Assembly (NCBI GenBank): GCA_964640725.1
Contig: CAZXIJ010000001.1
Location: 288,549-352,548, forward strand
DNA length: 64,000 nucleotides
Direction: 5' to 3'
Source: CALHVX01 sp964640725
GTDB taxonomy: Bacteria; Pseudomonadota; Gammaproteobacteria; Pseudomonadales; Azotimanducaceae
Part shown: positions 8,395 through 15,752 of the stretch, one piece after another
Position numbering within the stretch: the first letter of the stretch is position 1
Layout of the letters: each line of letters opens with the position of its first letter
The notes under the pieces: generated by a model
Seen by the model: only the letters and a program-made list of their open reading frames with translations
Database searches by the model: none
What the model was told of the DNA's origin: nothing
Made by a program: the position numbers and the translations under genes

Positions 8395-10116
8395 ATGGCC
8401 TCGGAACCCATCCCGCTGAGCGGACTCGCACGACGCCTCGTTGAAGAGCAGGTGCTCGACGCCGAGACCGCCTCCCAGGCAAGCGCCGATGCGCGTAAAG
8501 AAGGTACCGCCTTCGTCAGCTATCTGGTCCAGAACGGGCTGGCAGACGCTCGCAACATTGCCGCTCGCGCCTCGGAAGAGTTTGGCGTGCCGCTGCTTGA
8601 CCTGAACGGCTTCGATTTGACCAGCGTCCCCAAGGATCTGGTGAAAGAAAAGCTGATTCGCCAGCACAACGCACTGCCCCTCGTCCGCCGCGGGGTCCGA
8701 CTGTTCGTCGCGGTTTCGGACCCGACCAACCTGCAGGCCCTGGACGAGATCAAGTTCCAGACCGGCGTCACCACCGAACCGATTCTGGTTGAGGAAGACA
8801 AGCTCGCGGTCGTGATCGAGCAGTTCCTGAATGCCAGCGAAGACGACGGTCTGGGCGAGCTGGGGGACGATGACCTCGAAGACCTCGACATGGACGCGTA
8901 CGACGACGCGGCCGATGACAAGGACGAGGCCTCTGCCACCGACGACACACCCATCGTTCGCTTCGTGAACAAGATGCTGCTGGATGCCATCAAGGGCGGT
9001 TCCTCGGATATTCACTTCGAGCCCTACGAAAAGTCTTACCGCATTCGCTTCCGCACGGACGGCATCCTGCACGAAGCCTCGCGGCCGCCGCAGAACCTCG
9101 GCACTCGCCTGGCAGCGCGCCTCAAGGTCATGTCCGAGATGGACATCTCCGAGCGGCGCGTCCCCCAGGACGGCCGGATCAAAATGAAGCTGTCGAAGAC
9201 CCGGGCCATCGATTTCCGGGTCAACACGCTGCCGACGCTCTGGGGCGAAAAGGTCGTGCTGCGGATCCTGGATCCGTCCAGCGCCAAAATGGGCATCGAG
9301 ATGCTGGGCTTCGAAGAGGCGCAGCAAGATATGCTGCTGGACTCCCTGCATCGGCCGCAGGGCATGATCCTGGTCACCGGGCCTACCGGTTCCGGCAAGA
9401 CCGTCACGCTCTATACGGGCCTCAACATCCTGAACACTGCTGAGCGCAACATCGCAACGGCCGAGGATCCGGTCGAGATCAACCTGGAAGGCATCAACCA
9501 GGTCAACGTCAACCACCGGGTCGGGCTCGACTTCGCCTCAGCACTACGCTCGTTCCTGCGCCAGGACCCGGACGTGGTCATGGTCGGTGAGATCCGGGAC
9601 CTGGAAACCGCAGAGATTGCGATCAAGGCCGCCCAGACCGGCCACATGGTGCTCTCCACCCTGCACACCAACTCCGCGCCGGAAACCCTGACCCGCCTGC
9701 GCAACATGGGCGTGCCGGCGTTCAACCTGGCCACCTCCGTCAACCTGATCATCGCGCAGCGCCTGGCCCGGCGACTGTGCAATAACTGCAAGACCGTTCT
9801 CGATGTACCTCGGGCGTCCCTGGAAGAAGAGGGCTTTACCGAAGAGGACATGACAACCGGGCTGACCATCTACGACGCCAACACCGACGGCTGCGACAAA
9901 TGCAGTAGCGGGTACAAAGGTCGCGTGGGTATTTATGAAGTCGTTCAAGTTACCCAGGAACTGGCTCGTATTATCATGGCAGACGGAAACAGCATTGAAC
10001 TTGCCGATCAGGCGCGAGAGCACGGTTTTAACGACCTGCGCCGCAGCGGCCTCATGAAAGTGATGCAGGGACTGACCAGCCTGACGGAAGTGAACCGCGT
10101 CACCAGCGGACACTAA
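8395..10116 (+). CDS. pilB: Type IV pilus assembly ATPase
   Basis: PilB is the cytoplasmic hexameric ATPase that powers pilus extension at the inner membrane with PilC. The 573-residue protein has an N-terminal MshEN/T2SSE-N domain, an acidic linker at about residues 150-185, and the catalytic domain. Walker A is GPTGSGKT at 329-336, the Walker B/Asp box region is DPDVVMVGEIRDLETAEIA, and the His box is GHMVLSTLHTN. A tetracysteine zinc site is formed by C462/C465 and C500/C503, as in other extension ATPases. It heads pilB-pilC-pilD-coaE-yacG, with a 40-base gap before pilC, and is divergent from pilA. Confidence 0.98.
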   Translation: MASEPIPLSGLARRLVEEQVLDAETASQASADARKEGTAFVSYLVQNGLADARNIAARASEEFGVPLLDLNGFDLTSVPKDLVKEKLIRQHNALPLVRRGVRLFVAVSDPTNLQALDEIKFQTGVTTEPILVEEDKLAVVIEQFLNASEDDGLGELGDDDLEDLDMDAYDDAADDKDEASATDDTPIVRFVNKMLLDAIKGGSSDIHFEPYEKSYRIRFRTDGILHEASRPPQNLGTRLAARLKVMSEMDISERRVPQDGRIKMKLSKTRAIDFRVNTLPTLWGEKVVLRILDPSSAKMGIEMLGFEEAQQDMLLDSLHRPQGMILVTGPTGSGKTVTLYTGLNILNTAERNIATAEDPVEINLEGINQVNVNHRVGLDFASALRSFLRQDPDVVMVGEIRDLETAEIAIKAAQTGHMVLSTLHTNSAPETLTRLRNMGVPAFNLATSVNLIIAQRLARRLCNNCKTVLDVPRASLEEEGFTEEDMTTGLTIYDANTDGCDKCSSGYKGRVGIYEVVQVTQELARIIMADGNSIELADQAREHGFNDLRRSGLMKVMQGLTSLTEVNRVTSGH

Positions 10117-10156
10117 ACGTAGACTTCATCACGGAACGACGCGGGATACTCAAGCC

Positions 10157-11371
10157 ATGGCCGAAAGCGCAACCTTCACCTGGGAAGGCACCGACAAAGC
10201 GGGCAAGAAAACCAAGGGCGAGATCTCCAGCATCAACCCTGCGATCGCCAAGGCGGAACTTCGCCGGCAGGGGATCAGCGCAACCAAGGTCCGCAAGAAG
10301 AGCGCCGGCATTACCATCGGCGGCGGCGCGGCCATCAAGCCCGCCGACATCGCCCTGTTCACTCGCCAGATGGCCACCATGATGAAAGCCGGTGTGCCCC
10401 TGGTGCAGGCCTTCGAGATCGTGGCCGACGGCCTGGACAAGCCCCGGGTCGCGGATCTGGTGCGCACGGTGCGCAACGACGTCGCCAGCGGTAACTCATT
10501 CGCCTCTGCCATCCGCAAGCATCCGGACCACTTCGACGAGCTGTTCTGCAACCTGGTCGACGCCGGCGAGCAGTCCGGTGCCCTGGAAACCATGCTGGAC
10601 CGGGTCGCAACCTACAAAGAGAAGACCGAATCTCTGAAAGCGAAAGTCAAGAAAGCCATGACCTACCCCATCGCCGTTTTGGTCGTGGCAATCGTCGTGT
10701 CCGGGATCCTGCTGATCAAGGTCGTCCCGCAGTTCGAAGAAGTCTTTGCCGGTTTCGGTGCCGAGCTGCCTGCCTTCACCCAGATGGTCATCGGCCTATC
10801 CGAATTCACCCAGGCGTACTGGTGGGTCATTCTCGTGGGCGTCGTCGGCGCCATCTTCCTGTTCGGGCAAGCCAAAAAGCGCTCTCAGGGGCTGCGGGAA
10901 GCGCTCGACAAGATCTCGCTCAAGATGCCGGTGGCCGGCAACATCATCGAGAAATCGGCGATTGCTCGCTACGCGCGCACGCTCTCGACCACGTTCTCTG
11001 CCGGCGTGCCGCTGGTCGACGCGCTCAACTCCGTTGCCGGCTCTACCGGCAACAGCGTGTACTCCAAGGCCGTGCTGAGGGTACGTGACGATGTATCCAC
11101 CGGTCAGCAGCTCAACTTCTCCATGCGCAACGCGGGCGTGTTTCCCAACATGGTCGTGCAGATGGTCGCGATCGGTGAGGAAGCCGGTGCCCTGGACGAT
11201 ATGCTCGACAAGTCAGCCGTGTATTACGAAGAGCAGGTCGACAATGCCGTCGACAACCTCACCGCGCTCATGGAACCCATGATCATGGCCGTGCTCGGCG
11301 TGCTCGTTGGCGGCCTGATCATCGCGATGTACCTGCCCATCTTCCAGCTCGGCGCCGTCGTCGGGGCCTGA
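10157..11371 (+). CDS. pilC: Type IV pilus inner-membrane platform protein
   Basis: PilC is the polytopic platform protein on which pilins are assembled; it contacts PilB. The 404-residue product has two T2SSF domains, each starting with a motif such as ALFTRQMATMMKAGVPLVQ and YARTLSTTFSAGVPLVDAL, and hydrophobic segments near residues 170-190, 215-235 and 370-395. Length and motifs are standard. It lies between pilB and pilD, 27 bases before the pilD start. Confidence 0.98.
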   Translation: MAESATFTWEGTDKAGKKTKGEISSINPAIAKAELRRQGISATKVRKKSAGITIGGGAAIKPADIALFTRQMATMMKAGVPLVQAFEIVADGLDKPRVADLVRTVRNDVASGNSFASAIRKHPDHFDELFCNLVDAGEQSGALETMLDRVATYKEKTESLKAKVKKAMTYPIAVLVVAIVVSGILLIKVVPQFEEVFAGFGAELPAFTQMVIGLSEFTQAYWWVILVGVVGAIFLFGQAKKRSQGLREALDKISLKMPVAGNIIEKSAIARYARTLSTTFSAGVPLVDALNSVAGSTGNSVYSKAVLRVRDDVSTGQQLNFSMRNAGVFPNMVVQMVAIGEEAGALDDMLDKSAVYYEEQVDNAVDNLTALMEPMIMAVLGVLVGGLIIAMYLPIFQLGAVVGA

Positions 11372-11398
11372 TCCCGCCGCGCCGCGACAGAGACCACA

Positions 11399-12295
11399 GT
11401 GGGGCTGGACAACCTGCTGAGCTACGGCGTTCTGGGCGTCGTCGTCATCACCTGGCTCGGCCTGTGCGTGGGCAGCTTTCTGAACGTGGTGATCTACCGC
11501 TTGCCTGTCATGCTCGAGCGTCAGTGGACGCTGCAGGCTCGCCTGCAGCTCACCGACGATGACGACGCGCAGCAGGCGCTGCTTGAAGCCGACGCCGAGG
11601 CCGACCGTTTTGACCTGATGTTCCCGAACTCCCGCTGTCCGGGCTGCGGCTTTGCCATCAAGCCCTGGCAGAACATCCCGGTGCTGAGCTGGCTGCTCCT
11701 GCGCGGACGCTGCGGCCAGTGCGGCAACGGCATCGCCGCTCGCTATCCGGCGATCGAGCTGCTGACGGCGCTGATGTCTGTCGCCGTCATCGCGGCCTTT
11801 GGCTTCACCGCCGCTGGCGGCTTTGCGCTGGTCTTTACCTGGGTGCTGATCGCCGGCACCTTCATCGATTTCGACACCCAGCTGCTGCCCGATCAGCTGA
11901 CGCTGCCGCTGCTGTGGCTGGGGCTGTTCTTTAACCTGGGCGTCTGGGTCTGGAGCGGCTTTGTATCTCTGCCTGACGCGGTCATCGGCGCCATCGCCGG
12001 TTACGGCGCGCTGTGGGTCGTGTTCTGGGGCTTCAAGCTCGCCACCGGCAAGGAAGGCATGGGCTACGGCGACTTCAAGCTGCTCGGCGCCATCGGTGCC
12101 TGGCTCGGCTGGCAGGTGTTACCGGCGACCATACTGATCGCCTCGATAGCCGGTCTGAGCTGGGCGCTCTTTGGCATCGTTGTGCGCCGTAACGCGCGCA
12201 GCGAGCCCATCGCCTTCGGTCCCTTCCTGGCGACCGGCGGTTGGGTCGCTTTGATGTTCCGTGATACGGTCCTTCGCGTTTTCGGAGGCAGCTAG
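11399..12295 (+). CDS. pilD: Prepilin peptidase / N-methyltransferase
   Basis: PilD cleaves the leader of type IV prepilins and N-methylates the new Phe1 at the inner membrane. The 298-residue protein is the bifunctional form: the N-terminal DUF2135-type cytoplasmic loop has two CxxC pairs (C80/C83, C105/C108), and the peptidase domain has aspartates D157/D159 in FIDFDTQLLPDQ and D225 in GMGYGDFKLLG. CVGSFLNVVIYRLP opens the protein. The start is GTG at 11399. It should process both pilins in this window. Confidence 0.97.
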   Translation: MGLDNLLSYGVLGVVVITWLGLCVGSFLNVVIYRLPVMLERQWTLQARLQLTDDDDAQQALLEADAEADRFDLMFPNSRCPGCGFAIKPWQNIPVLSWLLLRGRCGQCGNGIAARYPAIELLTALMSVAVIAAFGFTAAGGFALVFTWVLIAGTFIDFDTQLLPDQLTLPLLWLGLFFNLGVWVWSGFVSLPDAVIGAIAGYGALWVVFWGFKLATGKEGMGYGDFKLLGAIGAWLGWQVLPATILIASIAGLSWALFGIVVRRNARSEPIAFGPFLATGGWVALMFRDTVLRVFGGS

Positions 12296-12306
12296 CAGGG
12301 CACCCC

Positions 12307-12921
12307 TTGGCGGAGTTTGTAGTCGGCATTACCGGCGGTATCGGTAGCGGCAAGACCGCGGTCTCGGACCGGTTCGCGGAGCAGGGCATCACCATCGTTG
12401 ATGCCGACCTGGCCGCGCGCGCCGTGGTCGAGCCGGGGCAGCCAGCGCTGACCGCCATCGCCGAGCACTACGGCGCGCACCTCCTCACGGCAGAGGGCAC
12501 CCTGGACCGCCGCGCCCTGCGCGATATCGTCTTCGCCGATCCCGAGCAGCGCCAGTGGCTGGAGCAGCTGACACACCCGCTGATCAATCAGTATCTGGTC
12601 GACCATCTGGCGGCGGCCACCAGCGCCTACGCGATGCTGGCGAGCCCCCTGCTGGCGGAGACGGGCCAGTCACGTCACTGCCACCGGGTGCTGGTGGTCG
12701 ACGTGCCCGTCGAGCTGCAGGTGGCTCGGACCATGGCCCGGGACGACAGCGACGAGACCCAGGTGCGCGCCATCATCAAAGCCCAGGCCAGCCGGGAAGA
12801 CCGCCTGGCCCTGGCCGATGACGTGATCGTCAACGATCAGGATCTGGCGCATCTGGACCGCGAGGTTGCCCGGTTGCACGAACAGTACCTGAATCTGGCC
12901 GCGGCCAGCGGAGAGCGCTGA
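12307..12921 (+). CDS. coaE: Dephospho-CoA kinase
   Basis: CoaE phosphorylates the 3'-OH of dephospho-CoA, the last step in coenzyme A synthesis. The 204-residue product has the P-loop GGIGSGKT at residues 10-17, a DADLAARAVVEPGQPAL stretch that binds substrate, and the lid motif RIxxQ-like AIIKAQASREDRLA. The only start near the family N-terminus is TTG at 12307, 11 bases after the pilD stop with AGGG upstream. coaE after pilD is a common gammaproteobacterial order. Confidence 0.95.
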   Translation: MAEFVVGITGGIGSGKTAVSDRFAEQGITIVDADLAARAVVEPGQPALTAIAEHYGAHLLTAEGTLDRRALRDIVFADPEQRQWLEQLTHPLINQYLVDHLAAATSAYAMLASPLLAETGQSRHCHRVLVVDVPVELQVARTMARDDSDETQVRAIIKAQASREDRLALADDVIVNDQDLAHLDREVARLHEQYLNLAAASGER

Positions 12922-12923
12922 TC

Positions 12924-13169
12924 GTGGGCACGGCCGCGCCGCCGCGTATTGTCAGCTGTCCGCACTGCGGCGCCAGCGCTGCCTGGCACGAAGGCAACCC
13001 AGACCGGCCGTTCTGCAGCGAGCGCTGCCGCCTGATCGACTTCGGCGACTGGGCGAACGAGCGGCACAGCATTCCCGGCAAGGAAGACACCGATGAGCTC
13101 TACTCTGACGATCTTGCGAACGGCCCTGCTGCTGACCGCGACAACCATCGGGAGCCCGGCGAGCGCTAA
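12924..13169 (+). CDS. yacG: DNA gyrase inhibitor / zinc-binding protein
   Basis: YacG is a small zinc protein that binds and inhibits DNA gyrase in E. coli. The 81-residue frame has C12, C15, C31 and C35 in the CxxC...CxxxC pattern and the family stretch RPFCSERCRLIDFGDWANE. Start is GTG, two bases after the coaE stop. About 15-20 residues at the C-terminus exceed the usual 60-70, and this tail overlaps the next gene's signal peptide by 77 bases in a different frame. Confidence 0.93.
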   Translation: MGTAAPPRIVSCPHCGASAAWHEGNPDRPFCSERCRLIDFGDWANERHSIPGKEDTDELYSDDLANGPAADRDNHREPGER

Positions 13170-14487
13170 CTCGCCCGCCGCGACCAGCGACCCGGAACCC
13201 TCAGAGCGCCCAGCCGTTGAGCGCTGCGCGCGCAACGGCGTCGCCATCGCGGGCTGCGCCTTAAAGGGTGCTGCCCTCGATGGCGCCGGACACTGGTCAC
13301 AATACCTGCCCGCCGAGCCAGCCCCAGTGCCAGTCAGCAACAGGCTGAGCTACCTGGCCCGGCAGCAGGGCCTGGCAGACACCCAGCGCCGGGTCGACAA
13401 CTGCGCCACGCCGGGCGCGCCGAACCGGTTCTCCATCGCGCACCGGGGCGCGCCGGCGCTGTTTCCCGAACACACCCGGGAAGGCTACCTCGCCGCAATC
13501 CATCAAGGCGCCGGCATCATCGAGTGCGATGTGACCTTTACCAAAGACGGGGCCCTGGTTTGCCGCCATGCCCAGTGCGATCTGCACCGCACCACCAACA
13601 TTCTCGCCACGCCGCTCGCCAGCCGCTGCCGCTCCCCGTTCAGGGGTGCCACGGACGACGCGCCGGCGTCCGTCAGCTGCTGCGCCAGCGACCTGACCCT
13701 GGACGAGTTTCGCTCCCTGTGCGGCAAGCATGACCGCGCCTTTCCCGAGAACACGACGGCCCTTGGCTACCAGCATGGCCAGCCTCTGGCCCCGGACCAG
13801 TACCCGGGCTGCGGCACGCTGATGACCCTGGACGACAGCATTGCCCTGTTCGAGCGCCACGGCCGAGCGCACGCACCGGAACTCAAGGCCGCGGACGCGG
13901 CGTTGCCCATGACCCAGGCGGCCTACGCCCAGGCGCTGATCGATCGCTACGAGGCTGCTGGCGTCGCGCCGGAGCGCGTCTTTCCCCAGTCCTTCGATCC
14001 CCGGGACGTTCGCTACTGGCTGACAGAAACCCCGGCCTGGGGCGCCAACGCGGTGCTGCTGGACAGCCGCGACGCGGCCATCGACCCGGCCGACCCGAAG
14101 GATCCCGGCCTGGGCGGCACTGGCCCGACCTTCGCTCAGCTCAAGGCGATGGGACTGCGCTACCTGGCCCCGCCCATGGCCTTCCTGCTGCGGGCAGACA
14201 AAGGCCAGATGGTGCCGTCGTCCTATGCGCTGGAGGCACGGCGCAGCGGTCTGTCTTTGATCGCCTGGAGTTTGGAGCGGTCCGGCAGCATCAGCGACCG
14301 GGTGCTCAAAGCGCCCGAGCGCGCCTACTACTACCGCAGCGTGCTGCCCGCGCTGCGCAACGACGGCGATATCCTGACCGCGCTGCAGGTGCTGTCGGAA
14401 GATGTTGGGGTGAGCGGCGTGTTCTCAGACTGGCCGGCAACGACAACGGCCTACGCGAACTGCCTCAGGTCCGATACTCGGCGTTGA
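13093..14487 (+). CDS. Secreted glycerophosphodiester phosphodiesterase family protein
   Basis: A predicted periplasmic or secreted enzyme of the GDPD family, which hydrolyses glycerophosphodiesters to glycerol-3-phosphate and an alcohol. The first 26 residues form a signal peptide ending PASA. The metal-binding core is present: IAHRGAPALFPEHT, IIECDVTFTKDG and the His of CRHAQCD, with a later EL/K element (APELKA). At 464 residues it is longer than GlpQ and rich in cysteine (about a dozen), suggesting disulfides. AAGGAAG precedes the ATG, which supports this start despite the 77-base overlap with yacG. The 3' end overlaps the convergent argJ by 23 bases. Substrate is unknown. Confidence 0.85.
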   Translation: MSSTLTILRTALLLTATTIGSPASANSPAATSDPEPSERPAVERCARNGVAIAGCALKGAALDGAGHWSQYLPAEPAPVPVSNRLSYLARQQGLADTQRRVDNCATPGAPNRFSIAHRGAPALFPEHTREGYLAAIHQGAGIIECDVTFTKDGALVCRHAQCDLHRTTNILATPLASRCRSPFRGATDDAPASVSCCASDLTLDEFRSLCGKHDRAFPENTTALGYQHGQPLAPDQYPGCGTLMTLDDSIALFERHGRAHAPELKAADAALPMTQAAYAQALIDRYEAAGVAPERVFPQSFDPRDVRYWLTETPAWGANAVLLDSRDAAIDPADPKDPGLGGTGPTFAQLKAMGLRYLAPPMAFLLRADKGQMVPSSYALEARRSGLSLIAWSLERSGSISDRVLKAPERAYYYRSVLPALRNDGDILTALQVLSEDVGVSGVFSDWPATTTAYANCLRSDTRR

Positions 14488-15739
14488 TGCGAACATAGTC
14501 ATAGGACAAGTCCGTGGTCCAGACCCGGTCCTGGCCGCCTCCCAGCCCAAGATCGCAGTGAATGAGTATCTCCGGCGCCGCCATGATGCGCGTCGCTTCC
14601 GCCTCGTCGTAGCTGCTCGCCATCAGGCCACCCTGCGCAATACAGTGGTCGCCCAGATGCAGGCTCACCCGGTCGGGATCGACCTCTGCGGGCGCGCGCC
14701 CGATCGCCATGCAGAGCCGGCCCCAGTTGGCGTCGCCGGCAAACAGCGCCGTTTTCACCAACGGCGATTCGGCAATGGTCTGGCTGACCGCCAGCGCGTC
14801 TGCGTCCGTGCGCGCGCCGGTGGTGGTGACCGTGACAAAGCGTGTGGCGCCTTCGCCGTCCCGCGCGATGCGCTGGGCCAACTCTGCTGCCACGGCGGTC
14901 AGGGCATCGAGCAACAGCACGGCGTTCGGGTCGCCTTCCCCGCCGCTTTGTGCGCCGCTCTGTGCGCCGCTCTGTGCGCCGCTCTGTGCGCCGATCTCTG
15001 CCAGCGATGCCTGCCCGGTCGCAAGGAGCATGAAGGCATCGTTGGTCGAGGTATCGCCGTCGACAATCACCCGGTTAAAGCTGCGGTCCGCAATGCGAGC
15101 CGTCCACTGGTCGAGCAACGATTGAGCCACCGGCGCATCACAGGCCAGGTAGGCCAACATGGTCGCCATGTCAGGCTTGATCATGCCGCTGCCTTTGGCG
15201 ATCCCTGCAATGGTCACGGTCTGCCCATCAAGCTGCAGTTGCCGGGTCACCAGCTTGGGCACAGTGTCGGTGGTCATGATGGCCTGCGCCGCTTCCAGCC
15301 AGCGATCTGCACCCAGACCCTTGGCCGCACCGCCCAGGGCATCGCACATTTTGCCAACGGGCAGACGCTCGCCGATGACGCCGGTAGAGAACGGCAGCAC
15401 GGCGCCGTCCACCGAGAAGGCCTCGCGCGCCGCGGCGCAGACCTGCTCTGCATCGGCCCGTCCCGGTTTGCCGGTCGCCGCGTTGGCGTTGCCGCTGTTA
15501 ATGACCAGCGCGGCAACCGGTTGCTGGCTGTCGAGCAGTTCCCGGCATAGCTGCACGGGCGCCGCCGCGAAATGGCTGCGAGTGAACACGCCCGCGCAGC
15601 GAGTGCCAGGCGCCAGCAGCAAGACCGCCATATCGTCCCGGTCAGCGCTCTTGATACCCGCGGCAGCAGTCGCTATGCGCACACCAGGCACGGGCAAGGC
15701 CGGGTCCGGCGGCGGGCAGAGCGGATTCGGCTCGGTCAT
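14465..15739 (-). CDS. argJ: Bifunctional glutamate N-acetyltransferase / N-acetylglutamate synthase
   Basis: ArgJ moves the acetyl group from N-acetylornithine to glutamate in the arginine cycle and in bifunctional forms also uses acetyl-CoA. The proenzyme cleaves itself before a Thr; that residue is T193 in ATML, preceded by KGSGMIKPDM, so autoprocessing looks intact. The product is 424 residues from the ATG at 15739; the open frame further upstream is antisense to nothing known and lies within the end of secA. A surface loop after residue 240 carries four GAQS repeats (14942-14989). It follows secA by 13 bases, the same order as in Pseudomonas. Confidence 0.96.
   Translation of the reverse strand: MTEPNPLCPPPDPALPVPGVRIATAAAGIKSADRDDMAVLLLAPGTRCAGVFTRSHFAAAPVQLCRELLDSQQPVAALVINSGNANAATGKPGRADAEQVCAAAREAFSVDGAVLPFSTGVIGERLPVGKMCDALGGAAKGLGADRWLEAAQAIMTTDTVPKLVTRQLQLDGQTVTIAGIAKGSGMIKPDMATMLAYLACDAPVAQSLLDQWTARIADRSFNRVIVDGDTSTNDAFMLLATGQASLAEIGAQSGAQSGAQSGAQSGGEGDPNAVLLLDALTAVAAELAQRIARDGEGATRFVTVTTTGARTDADALAVSQTIAESPLVKTALFAGDANWGRLCMAIGRAPAEVDPDRVSLHLGDHCIAQGGLMASSYDEAEATRIMAAPEILIHCDLGLGGGQDRVWTTDLSYDYVRINAEYRT
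14942..14989. repeat. Four tandem 12-base repeats inside argJ
   Basis: The 12-base unit GCCGCTCTGTGC occurs four times head to tail, the first copy with one change (T for C). In frame on the minus strand it encodes repeated GAQS. As a multiple of three it can expand or contract without breaking argJ. Confidence 0.95.
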
Positions 15740-15752
15740 GACGACGTTCCGG

